Shown one piece after another: positions 1 through 6,039 of a stretch of 12,946 nucleotides of DNA. Below the pieces are notes generated by a model. It made no database searches and was not told the DNA's origin. It was given only the letters and a program-made list of their open reading frames with translations. The first letter of the stretch is position 1. Every line of letters begins with the position of its first letter. This DNA is from H111-94 sp034436045 (GTDB lineage Bacteria; Chloroflexota; Ktedonobacteria; Ktedonobacterales; Ktedonobacteraceae). The position numbers were made by a program, and so were the translations under genes. The stretch lies in NCBI GenBank assembly GCA_034436045.1, contig DAOTVZ010000167.1, positions 1-12,946 of the forward strand, given 5' to 3'.

Positions 1-56
1 GATGTAGTGAACACAACCAGAGGTAGCGAGCGGTGAAGGCGGGAATTCGAGTGTGC

Positions 57-85
57 TTGTCTTTTGTTATTAACTATGATACACT
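57..85 (+). promoter_or_regulatory. Candidate promoter for the RNase J gene
   Basis: TTGTCT (57-62) and TACACT (80-85) are separated by 17 bp; each matches four of six bases of the sigma-70-type -35 and -10 consensus. Transcription would begin near 92, giving a leader of about 135 nt. The match is moderate and an AT-rich region of this length can produce it by chance. The stretch 1-56 holds no recognisable gene; at most it could contain the last codons of an upstream gene. Confidence 0.3.
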
Positions 86-189
86 TTTCCTACGGACCAT
101 TAGCTTATTTCACATATTTGGCTTTTACTCCTGTCAGCGGGGGCGGGAGTGGAGATAGATAATACAACAAAACATGCATTGTATAGCTA

Positions 190-218
190 GCTACATCGCT
201 CAGATGTAGTCAGGAGGT
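190..218 (+). promoter_or_regulatory. Leader hairpin next to the RNase J ribosome binding site
   Basis: CTACATC (191-197) and GATGTAG (203-209) form a perfect 7-bp stem with loop GCTCA; a G-T wobble 190/210 can extend it. Two bases later comes a strong SD, AGGAGGT (212-218), placed 10 nt before the TTG start at 229. The SD decides the start. A hairpin this close to the SD could affect ribosome entry or present a site for RNase J itself; that role is inference. Confidence 0.5.
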
Positions 219-228
219 CCATTTTACC

Positions 229-1890
229 TTGATAACTGAAAAAATTCGTGTTGTTCCTCTAGGAGGTTTGGGAGAAGTTGGCAAGAACATGATGGTCGTC
301 GAATACGGCGACGACATTATCATTATTGATGCAGGCGTGATGTTCCCGGATGATGAGATGTTTGGGGTCGATCTGGTGATCCCCGACACAGGCTACCTCG
401 CAGATAAGAAAGACCGCATCCGTGCTATTCTCATCACGCATGGGCATGAAGATCACGTAGGTGGGCTACCATACATCTTACCGATGCTCGATTTCCCTCC
501 TCTCTACGCTACGCGCCTCACCTACGGCTTAATCCAGGTGAAGCTCAAGGAACATCGATTAGTCGATAAAACGACGATGAACGTTTTGATGCCAGGGGAG
601 CAAGTGCGGTTGGGGTCATTTGTCGCCGAGTTTTTCCGCGTCAATCATAGCATTCCCGACGCTGTGGGTGTGATTCTGCACACGCCGCTCGGCAATCTTG
701 TGCATACCGGCGACTACAAGTTCGATTATACGCCTGTGGACGGCAAACCGGCGGACTTCGGCCTGCTGGCGCGCCTGGGCAAAGAAGGTGTCCTGCTGAT
801 GATGGGCGACAGCACGCGCATCGAGTCGGTGGGCTACACGCCCTCGGAGCGCGTCATCGATGACTCGTTCGACAAAATCTTTGCCAACGCCCCCGGACGC
901 ATCATGATTGCCACTTTTGCTTCGCTCATCTCGCGCGTGCAGCAGGTGGTCAATACCGCCGCGCGTTACGACCGCTTTGTCGCCCTGGTGGGGCGCAGCA
1001 TGATTAACAACGTGCAAATAGCCAGCGAGCTGGGCTACCTGGATATTCCAAAGGGTATGCTGATCCGTGCCGAGGACATCAACAAGTTCAACCCGGAGCA
1101 GGTAGTCATCATTTGCACCGGTAGCCAGGGCGAACCAACCTCGGCCCTGACGCGCATCGCCAATAGAGATCACCGCCTGATCCGTGTGCAGCGCGGCGAT
1201 ACGATCATCCTTTCCGCAACTCCCATTCCTGGTAACGAGAAGATGATCAACCGTACCATCAATAATCTGTTCCGCCAGGGGGCAGAAGTCTACTATCAGG
1301 CCATCTCAAATGTACATGTCTCTGGTCATGCCGCGCAGGAAGAATTGAAGCTAATGCTCAGCCTGCTACAGCCACGCTTTTTCATGCCCATTCATGGCGA
1401 ATATCGGCAACTGATTCTGCACGCCAAGATGGGCAAGACGCTGGGCATTCCCGAAGAGCGCATCGTGGTGGCTGAAGATGGCGACATCATCGAACTGACG
1501 CAAGATGCCATTCAGATTGTCGATCATGTCACGGCTGGCAACGTCTTCGTGGATGGCTTGAGCGTCGGCGATGTGGGCCAGATCGTCTTGCGCGACCGCA
1601 AAGTGCTTTCGCAGGACGGCATCCTGATGGCCGTGATGACCGTTGATAAAGAGACCGGCCAGCCTATCGCCGGCCCCGACATCGTGACGCGCGGCTTCGT
1701 CTATATGCGCGATGCCGACGAACTGCTCAACAGCGCACGCGAACAGATCGTGGAGTCGCTGAGCCATCTCAACGGTCACTCCTCCGACTGGTCGTTTGCC
1801 AAAGATAAGATCAAACAGACGCTCAGCGAGTTCCTCTATGAGAAGACGCGCCGTCGCCCCATGATTATCCCCGTCGTCATGGAGGTCTAG
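229..1890 (+). CDS. rnj: Ribonuclease J (metallo-beta-lactamase / beta-CASP RNase)
   Basis: Ribonuclease J is a cytoplasmic, zinc-dependent enzyme with 5'-to-3' exonuclease and endonuclease activity, used in mRNA decay and rRNA maturation in bacteria that often lack RNase E. The 553-residue length is normal for the family. The metallo-beta-lactamase motif HGHEDH lies at 71-76, followed by metal ligands H140 (VNHSIPD) and D162 (GDYKFD). The beta-CASP part carries CTGSQGEP (297-304), VSGHA (365-369) and PIHGEYR (387-393), the last supplying H389. A C-terminal domain follows, ending near the characteristic KTRRRPMIIPVV stretch. Translation starts at TTG, chosen because AGGAGGT lies 10 nt upstream. 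The gene appears monocistronic, with a long hairpin after the stop. J1 and J2 type cannot be told apart here; only one copy is visible. Confidence 0.97.
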   Translation: MITEKIRVVPLGGLGEVGKNMMVVEYGDDIIIIDAGVMFPDDEMFGVDLVIPDTGYLADKKDRIRAILITHGHEDHVGGLPYILPMLDFPPLYATRLTYGLIQVKLKEHRLVDKTTMNVLMPGEQVRLGSFVAEFFRVNHSIPDAVGVILHTPLGNLVHTGDYKFDYTPVDGKPADFGLLARLGKEGVLLMMGDSTRIESVGYTPSERVIDDSFDKIFANAPGRIMIATFASLISRVQQVVNTAARYDRFVALVGRSMINNVQIASELGYLDIPKGMLIRAEDINKFNPEQVVIICTGSQGEPTSALTRIANRDHRLIRVQRGDTIILSATPIPGNEKMINRTINNLFRQGAEVYYQAISNVHVSGHAAQEELKLMLSLLQPRFFMPIHGEYRQLILHAKMGKTLGIPEERIVVAEDGDIIELTQDAIQIVDHVTAGNVFVDGLSVGDVGQIVLRDRKVLSQDGILMAVMTVDKETGQPIAGPDIVTRGFVYMRDADELLNSAREQIVESLSHLNGHSSDWSFAKDKIKQTLSEFLYEKTRRRPMIIPVVMEV

Positions 1891-1892
1891 TC

Positions 1893-1973
1893 GGATTTTT
1901 GGGGGATCTGTGTTGAGAGGGAACGATGGGTGTCCGCCGTCGTTCTCTCCAACGCACGTCCTCAAAAAAATCC
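1893..1973 (+). terminator. Long imperfect hairpin after the RNase J gene
   Basis: The arms 1893-1929 and 1937-1973 fold into an imperfect stem of about 35 bp with a 7-nt loop (1930-1936). The outer part pairs GGATTTTT with AAAAAAATCC, and the inner part pairs AACGATGG with CCGTCGTT using one wobble. Several other positions are G-T wobbles, so the RNA pairs better than the DNA palindrome suggests. No T-run follows on the plus strand, so this is not a textbook intrinsic terminator. It is most likely a 3'-end or transcript-stabilising structure. Confidence 0.5.
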
Positions 1974-2002
1974 TCAACTGGCTGTGAGAAATAGGCTCAG
2001 CA

Positions 2003-2032
2003 TTGCGTATGTACTCTAAAGAGAAATAGCAT
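2003..2032 (+). promoter_or_regulatory. Weak candidate promoter for the BMP lipoprotein
   Basis: TTGCGT (2003-2008) and TAGCAT (2027-2032) are 18 bp apart; they match three and four of six consensus bases. The remaining leader to 2148 contains only a loose 7-bp inverted repeat (GCATAGC 2079-2085, GCTATGC 2123-2129). No purine-riboswitch core was recognised in it. Low confidence. Confidence 0.2.
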
Positions 2033-2148
2033 GCTGACTACGACACCGGCACGCTGTTCTCATGGTAAGCTTCGACCGGCATAGCGTCCACTCCTTTCCA
2101 GAGAGATGAGTAGGCAGCAAGAGCTATGCGAAGAAAGGATACCTATTT

Positions 2149-3234
2149 ATGCGCAAACTGAGCGGTTTTGCCCAGGTCGCCTCACTGCTCGTGATCGTTG
2201 CAATGGTGCTGGCCGCCTGTGGCAGTAATTCGTCTGGCAGCGGTAGCACCACCGGCAGCGGCAGTGGCTCAACGCAGAAATCTGCGTTGAAGGTGGCGCT
2301 GGTGACAGACATCGGCGGCCTGAACGACAATGGTTTCAACCATCTGGCCTACCTGGGCTACAGCAAAGCGGAGAAGCAGTACGGTTTCCCCGAAAAAATC
2401 ATTCAGACCCAGTCACAAAATGACTATGTGAACAATCTGACCACAGCCGCGCAGGCGGCGGACCTGGTGATAGCTGTTGGCTTCCTGATGCAAGGTCCCC
2501 TTGATAATGTGGCCAAGCAGTTCCCCAACAAGAAGTTTGCCATCGTCGATGGCTGTGCCACACTCGCCAACGGCAACTGCGATCCCCTTCCCAACGTCGC
2601 GCCGCTCTACTTTAAGGAGCAGGAGGCCGGTTGCCTGGTGGGCGCTATCGCGGGCCAGATGGAGGTCGATGGCCCCTCGAAGGTGCCCCATCTGCTGGGC
2701 GCGAACTCGGTGGGCGTTGTTGGTGGCCTCTCTATTCCACCGGTGAACCGCTATATTGCAGGTTTCAAGTATTGCATCAAGATGGTTGATCCCAACGTCA
2801 AGTTTAATCTGGTCTATTCGCAGGATTTTTCCGCGACCGCCAAATGTAAGGATGATGCCCTGAGCCTGATTAACCAGGACAAGGCCGATATCATCTTCCA
2901 GGTGGCCGGTGGCTGTGGCGTCGGCGCACTGGATGCCGCTCATCAAGCGGGCGTCTATGGCATCGGCGTAGATGCTGACCAGAACTATCTCTATCCACAG
3001 ACCGTGATTACCAGCGCACTCAAGCGCGTCGATGTCGCTGTCTATGACACTATCGATAGCTTCGAGAAGGGCCAGTTCAGCAATAATCCGCCGCGCTTCG
3101 ACCTTGCACATAATGGCGTAGGCTACGCGCCCCCCAATAGCGCCGTACCCGCCGATGCAGCCGCTAAAGCGCAGCAGTTCCAGCAGGAGATTCTGAGCGG
3201 TCAACTCACCCCGCCAGAGCAGATTCCCAGCTAA
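2149..3234 (+). CDS. BMP-family (PnrA-like) substrate-binding lipoprotein
   Basis: This is an extracytoplasmic lipoprotein of the basic membrane protein/Med/PnrA family; characterised members bind purine or pyrimidine nucleosides for an ABC importer. A lipoprotein signal peptide ends in lipobox LAAC (21-24), with Cys24 the lipidation site, followed by a Ser/Gly-rich tether (25-42). The family start motif VTDIGGLNDNGFN is at 52-64, GGLSIPPV at 192-199, VAGGCGVG at 252-259 and GIGVDADQ at 271-278. The 361 residues are a normal length. An SD-like AGAAAGGA lies 9 nt before the ATG. The mature domain has six cysteines (136, 144, 162, 209, 233, 256), unusual for the family; Cys256 sits where a Thr is common. 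No ABC ATPase or permease gene adjoins it, so its transporter must be elsewhere or absent. The exact ligand is not shown. Confidence 0.88.
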   Translation: MRKLSGFAQVASLLVIVAMVLAACGSNSSGSGSTTGSGSGSTQKSALKVALVTDIGGLNDNGFNHLAYLGYSKAEKQYGFPEKIIQTQSQNDYVNNLTTAAQAADLVIAVGFLMQGPLDNVAKQFPNKKFAIVDGCATLANGNCDPLPNVAPLYFKEQEAGCLVGAIAGQMEVDGPSKVPHLLGANSVGVVGGLSIPPVNRYIAGFKYCIKMVDPNVKFNLVYSQDFSATAKCKDDALSLINQDKADIIFQVAGGCGVGALDAAHQAGVYGIGVDADQNYLYPQTVITSALKRVDVAVYDTIDSFEKGQFSNNPPRFDLAHNGVGYAPPNSAVPADAAAKAQQFQQEILSGQLTPPEQIPS

Positions 3235-3246
3235 GTCAGAGCAACT

Positions 3247-3305
3247 AGTCAGAGCAAACAACGGCCTGTAGTACAACGCGCTACAGGCCGTTGTTTGCTC
3301 TGACT
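3247..3305. terminator. Perfect 25-bp hairpin between the BMP and tetR genes
   Basis: Arms 3247-3271 and 3281-3305 are exact reverse complements (core AACAACGGCCTGTAG), with a 9-nt loop TACAACGCG. The hairpin begins 13 nt after the BMP stop. No T-run follows on either strand. The 11-mer AGTCAGAGCAA at the base of the left arm also occurs just upstream at 3234-3244, overlapping the stop codon, as if part of the arm had been duplicated. The last base of the right arm is the first base of the tetR -35 box. Confidence 0.65.
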
Positions 3306-3333
3306 TGACATTCCTCTCCACACGGGCTATAAT
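3305..3333 (+). promoter_or_regulatory. Consensus sigma-70-type promoter of tetR-MFS
   Basis: TTGACA (3305-3310) and TATAAT (3328-3333) are both perfect consensus boxes with the ideal 17-bp spacer. Transcription should begin near 3340, inside the adjoining palindromic operator. A promoter this strong directly under a repressor site fits a tightly autorepressed regulator gene. Confidence 0.88.
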
Positions 3334-3335
3334 AC

Positions 3336-3349
3336 TTATCAGTTGATAA
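3336..3349. promoter_or_regulatory. TetR operator O1 (tetR promoter)
   Basis: The palindrome TTATCA-GT-TGATAA begins 2 bp after the -10 box and covers the predicted transcription start. The same palindrome, differing in one spacer base, recurs at 4034-4051 before the MFS gene. Two copies flanking a TetR-family gene make it the likely binding site of that protein. Binding here would block RNA polymerase, giving autorepression. Binding itself is inferred. Confidence 0.78.
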
Positions 3350-3377
3350 ATAACATCGAAAAAAGGTGATGCGGATT

Positions 3378-4016
3378 ATGGGACGTGGACGACGCAACGC
3401 AGTAGACCACAACGATGTGGAAGAGACGAAGCGGCTCATTGTGCGCACGGCGCAGGAGTTATTCATGGAGCATGGCTATCGGGCAGTGACAACGCGACAG
3501 ATCGCCGATGCCTGTGGCTTGACCCAACCGGCGCTCTATCACTACTTCGCCGACAAACGCGATCTCTATGTCGCAGTGATGCAAAATGAACTGGCGCAGC
3601 GCAAAACGGCCCTGGAACGTATTGCGCTGCGCAGCGAAAGCGTTGAGGAGCGGCTCACACAGGTGGTACGCTACCTGTTCAGCACCGAACACCGCGATCA
3701 TGCCTTGATGCTGCACGACCTGCGCTACGAGATGGATGAGATGACGCAGAAACAGATGCGGGAAGCATTTCAGCAGAGTATCGTGGCCCCCATTGCCGCT
3801 ATCTTTGAAGAGGGCTTTCGGAACGGCTTATTACACGATTGGCGTCACTGCGGCGTCACTGCGATAACGGCAACCCATATGTTGCTCAGCATGCTCTCTA
3901 GCCTGCTATCTATGGCCGGTGCCGACCATGCCCCGGTGCAGGTACGTGCCGAACGGGCAGAGATGATCGTGCAGGTGCTACTCTATGGCTTGATGCGTCC
4001 AGGGACGCCTGCTTAG
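3378..4016 (+). CDS. TetR/AcrR-family transcriptional repressor
   Basis: This is a one-component DNA-binding regulator, probably a dimer that releases its operator when it binds a ligand, usually a substrate of the adjacent pump. From the ATG at 3378 the protein has 212 residues. The TetR_N domain is at about 17-67, with helix-turn-helix TTRQIADACGLTQPALYHYF around 38-57. The C-terminal ligand and dimerisation domain (about 70-212) is too variable to name a ligand. I prefer ATG 3378 because AGGTGA (3364-3369) lies 8 nt upstream; GTG 3366 and ATG 3369 in the same frame overlap that SD and lack one of their own. The gene is 48 bp from the MFS gene. A short GC stem (3995-4008) and T8 (4017-4024) at its end are 8 nt apart, so they are a doubtful terminator. 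Confidence 0.93.
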   Translation: MGRGRRNAVDHNDVEETKRLIVRTAQELFMEHGYRAVTTRQIADACGLTQPALYHYFADKRDLYVAVMQNELAQRKTALERIALRSESVEERLTQVVRYLFSTEHRDHALMLHDLRYEMDEMTQKQMREAFQQSIVAPIAAIFEEGFRNGLLHDWRHCGVTAITATHMLLSMLSSLLSMAGADHAPVQVRAERAEMIVQVLLYGLMRPGTPA

Positions 4017-4033
4017 TTTTTTTTGTGGGATAC

Positions 4034-4051
4034 ATTTATCATTTGATAAAT
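4034..4051. promoter_or_regulatory. TetR operator O2 (before the MFS gene)
   Basis: ATTTATCATTTGATAAAT is an 18-bp palindrome (8-bp arms, TT spacer), sharing TTATCA-NT-TGATAAAT with O1. It ends 1 bp before the MFS gene's SD (GGAGG 4053-4057, 7 nt from ATG 4065). No convincing -35/-10 pair precedes it. It may therefore control a weak local promoter, act as a roadblock to transcription from the tetR promoter, or help looping with O1, 700 bp away. Confidence 0.78.
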
Positions 4052-4064
4052 TGGAGGCATTTTT

Positions 4065-5747
4065 ATGGAACCTGTTTCACAGGTGAACGAGCTTCAACAG
4101 GAAGCGCCCTCGCCGCAGGTGAACGGCGACCGTGGCTATAAATGGCGTGTCATGTTCTCTGTAATCTTCGGCACCTTCATGTTCGTGCTAGACACCACAG
4201 CGGTCAATGTGGCTATTCCCACCATGCAGAAGGTCTTTGGTACCGCTGGGCATCCAGCTTCAGTGGACGCAGTAGATGGTGTGCTGACGGCCTACATCCT
4301 GGCGCTGGGGATCATCACTCCACTGGCCGGGTACCTCTCGGATCGCTTCGGTATCAAGCGTATGTATCTGCTCTCGCTGGGCATGTTTACGCTTGGTTCG
4401 ATTCTCTGTTCACTCTCGCCTTCACTGGTCTGGCTGACGATCTTCCGTGCCTTGCAGGGACTGGGCGGTGGTATGCTAGGTCCGCTGGGTATCTCATTGC
4501 TCTTTAGCGCCTTCCCGGAGAAGGAGCGCGGCCTGGCTTTTGGCATCTACGGTATACCCCTGGTCTTCGCCCCGGCCAGCGGCCCCATCCTGGGCGGCTA
4601 TATCGTGCAATACCTGGACTGGCGCTACATCTTCTGGATCAATGTGCCTATCGGCATCCTGGGTATCATCCTCGGCGCGCTCTGGCTGCGTGAGATGAAG
4701 CGCGGCACCTCGGCGAAGCTGGATGTGCCCGGCATCATGCTGGCAACGGTTGGTTCGGCAACCTTGTTGTATGCTATTCAGCGCGGCAGCACGCTGGGCT
4801 GGGGATCAACAACCATACTCGCGCTGCTCAGCGTGGGCATCGTCTGTCTGATCGCTTTCTTCTTCGTGGAGATGCGCGCGAAAGACCCTCTGCTCGACCT
4901 GCGCCTCTTTGGTAAGCGCACCTTCGCCTTCGCCAACATTGTCGGCTGGGTCAGCACCATCGCACTCTTTGGCTCGGAATTTCTCGTGCCGATCTACCTG
5001 CAAACGCTGCGTGGCCTGACGCCCTTGCAGACCGGTTTGTTGCTGTTGCCTCTGGCTATCGCCTCCGGCATCGTGACACCGCTGGCCGGTGCGCTCTATA
5101 ACCGGCTCGGTGGACGCTGGCTGATCGCGGCAGGCGGCCTGGTGCTAGCTATTAACACCTGGAATTTCGCGCACATCACGCTTACCACGTCTTACACCTA
5201 TATCATGGTGCTGCTGGCCATTCGCGGTATCGCCCTCGGCCTGATTCTGCAAACAACGCTGACCGCCGCGCTGACCGGCCTCAAGCCCATGCAGTTGCCG
5301 CGCGCCAGTTCGCTGTTGACGGCCACCCGCACCATTTTCCAATCGTTTGGCGTTGCCATGCTGGGTACGATTGTCACCAACCAGGTCACGGTCTATAACA
5401 ATGCCTCGCTCAACGACCTGAAGAATCCTGCTACGGCGCTCGGTCACGAGTTCGTCGTTAAGGTGCAGCAGTTGACCGCTATTATTCAGCAGCAACAACA
5501 TGTGCCCGCACAGATCGCGGCGCAAATCGCGGCTAAAGCGGCGGCGGGCCAGTTGCTCGGCCCGCTCATCCCGCTTCACTTCGTCCAGGGCATCAATGAC
5601 GCCTACACCGTCACTTTCGTCCTCTCGCTGCTCTCAGCCGCCCTGGCCTTCACGCTTCCAGGTCGCCCACGCAAGGAACAAACGAGGCAAGGGGAGGAAC
5701 AGGAGGAACAGACCGCTACGGTCGCCGCTACCGAGAGCGGATTGTAA
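4065..5747 (+). CDS. MFS efflux transporter, DHA2 family (EmrB/QacA type, 14 TM)
   Basis: This is an inner-membrane, proton-driven exporter of the drug:H+ antiporter-2 family; known members export lipophilic drugs, dyes, antibiotics or siderophores. Its 560 residues with many hydrophobic segments fit the 14-helix layout. Asp43 in LDTTAVNVAIP (42-52) is the family's helix-1 motif. Motif A, GYLSDRFGIKR, is at 89-99, and motif C with GPILGG is at 173-178. It is followed by DWRYIFWINVPIG (185-197), typical of DHA2 proteins. The C-terminal tail is hydrophilic and Glu/Gln-rich. GGAGG lies 7 nt before the ATG. The tetR gene 48 bp upstream and the operator next to the SD indicate co-regulation; no membrane-fusion partner is nearby. 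The substrate cannot be read from the sequence. Confidence 0.94.
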   Translation: MEPVSQVNELQQEAPSPQVNGDRGYKWRVMFSVIFGTFMFVLDTTAVNVAIPTMQKVFGTAGHPASVDAVDGVLTAYILALGIITPLAGYLSDRFGIKRMYLLSLGMFTLGSILCSLSPSLVWLTIFRALQGLGGGMLGPLGISLLFSAFPEKERGLAFGIYGIPLVFAPASGPILGGYIVQYLDWRYIFWINVPIGILGIILGALWLREMKRGTSAKLDVPGIMLATVGSATLLYAIQRGSTLGWGSTTILALLSVGIVCLIAFFFVEMRAKDPLLDLRLFGKRTFAFANIVGWVSTIALFGSEFLVPIYLQTLRGLTPLQTGLLLLPLAIASGIVTPLAGALYNRLGGRWLIAAGGLVLAINTWNFAHITLTTSYTYIMVLLAIRGIALGLILQTTLTAALTGLKPMQLPRASSLLTATRTIFQSFGVAMLGTIVTNQVTVYNNASLNDLKNPATALGHEFVVKVQQLTAIIQQQQHVPAQIAAQIAAKAAAGQLLGPLIPLHFVQGINDAYTVTFVLSLLSAALAFTLPGRPRKEQTRQGEEQEEQTATVAATESGL

Positions 5748-6039
5748 TCTTTCCGTTTCTCGCGCAGCATTGCCGAGTACATCGCTATGGGTGGGGCAGC
5801 GGGCCACCCGCGCGACCATAGAGGCAGCGGCGCGTGACGCACAGGCACACGATTTCATCACCAGCTTTAAGGACGGCTATGAAACGGAAATTGGTGAGCG
5901 CGGCGTGACTCTTTCGGGTGGTCAGAGGCAGCGCATCGCCATAGCACGCGCCTTGCTGACCGACCCTCGTATTCTCATCCTCGATGATTTCACCAGCGCC
6001 ACCGAGGACGAGATTCAGAATGCCATCCGGCACGTCCTG
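5748..6039 (+). pseudogene. Remnant of an ABC-exporter ATP-binding domain
   Basis: This is about 97 codons of an MsbA/LmrA-type ABC exporter nucleotide-binding domain. The first part (about 5748-5790) reads FRFSRSIAEYIAMGG in one frame, matching the segment just after the Q-loop. From about 5790 the match continues one frame over: IEAAARDAQAHDFI, then X-loop GERGVT, signature LSGGQRQR, and Walker B ILILDD. Walker A, Q-loop and H-loop are absent. Walker B ends in Asp-Asp rather than Asp-Glu, and a short in-frame deletion removes the D-loop (TSA runs straight into TEDEIQ). The homology stops at the end of the convergent ClC gene. There is no start codon, SD or full domain, so it is dead. A reading frame from 5500 to 6129 covers it but overlaps MFS and ClC. 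Confidence 0.85.

Noticed and set aside
616..1173. Minus-strand open frame opposite rnj
   Set aside because: It overlaps conserved RNase J codons, shows low-complexity His/Arg/Gln-rich composition typical of antisense frames, and has no family resemblance.
1981..2148. Possible purine riboswitch before the nucleoside-binding lipoprotein gene
   Set aside because: I looked for the conserved purine-aptamer core and stems and could not find them; only a loose 7-bp inverted repeat is present.
2413..3321. Minus-strand open frame of 302 codons opposite the BMP gene
   Set aside because: Although long, it is antisense to a clear lipoprotein gene, starts inside the hairpin/tetR promoter region and has no recognisable domain.
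3995..4024. GCGTCC/GGACGC hairpin plus T8 as a tetR terminator
   Set aside because: The stem lies within coding sequence, is only 5-6 bp, and is 8 nt away from the T-run. Termination here would also cut off the MFS gene, which lacks a good promoter of its own.
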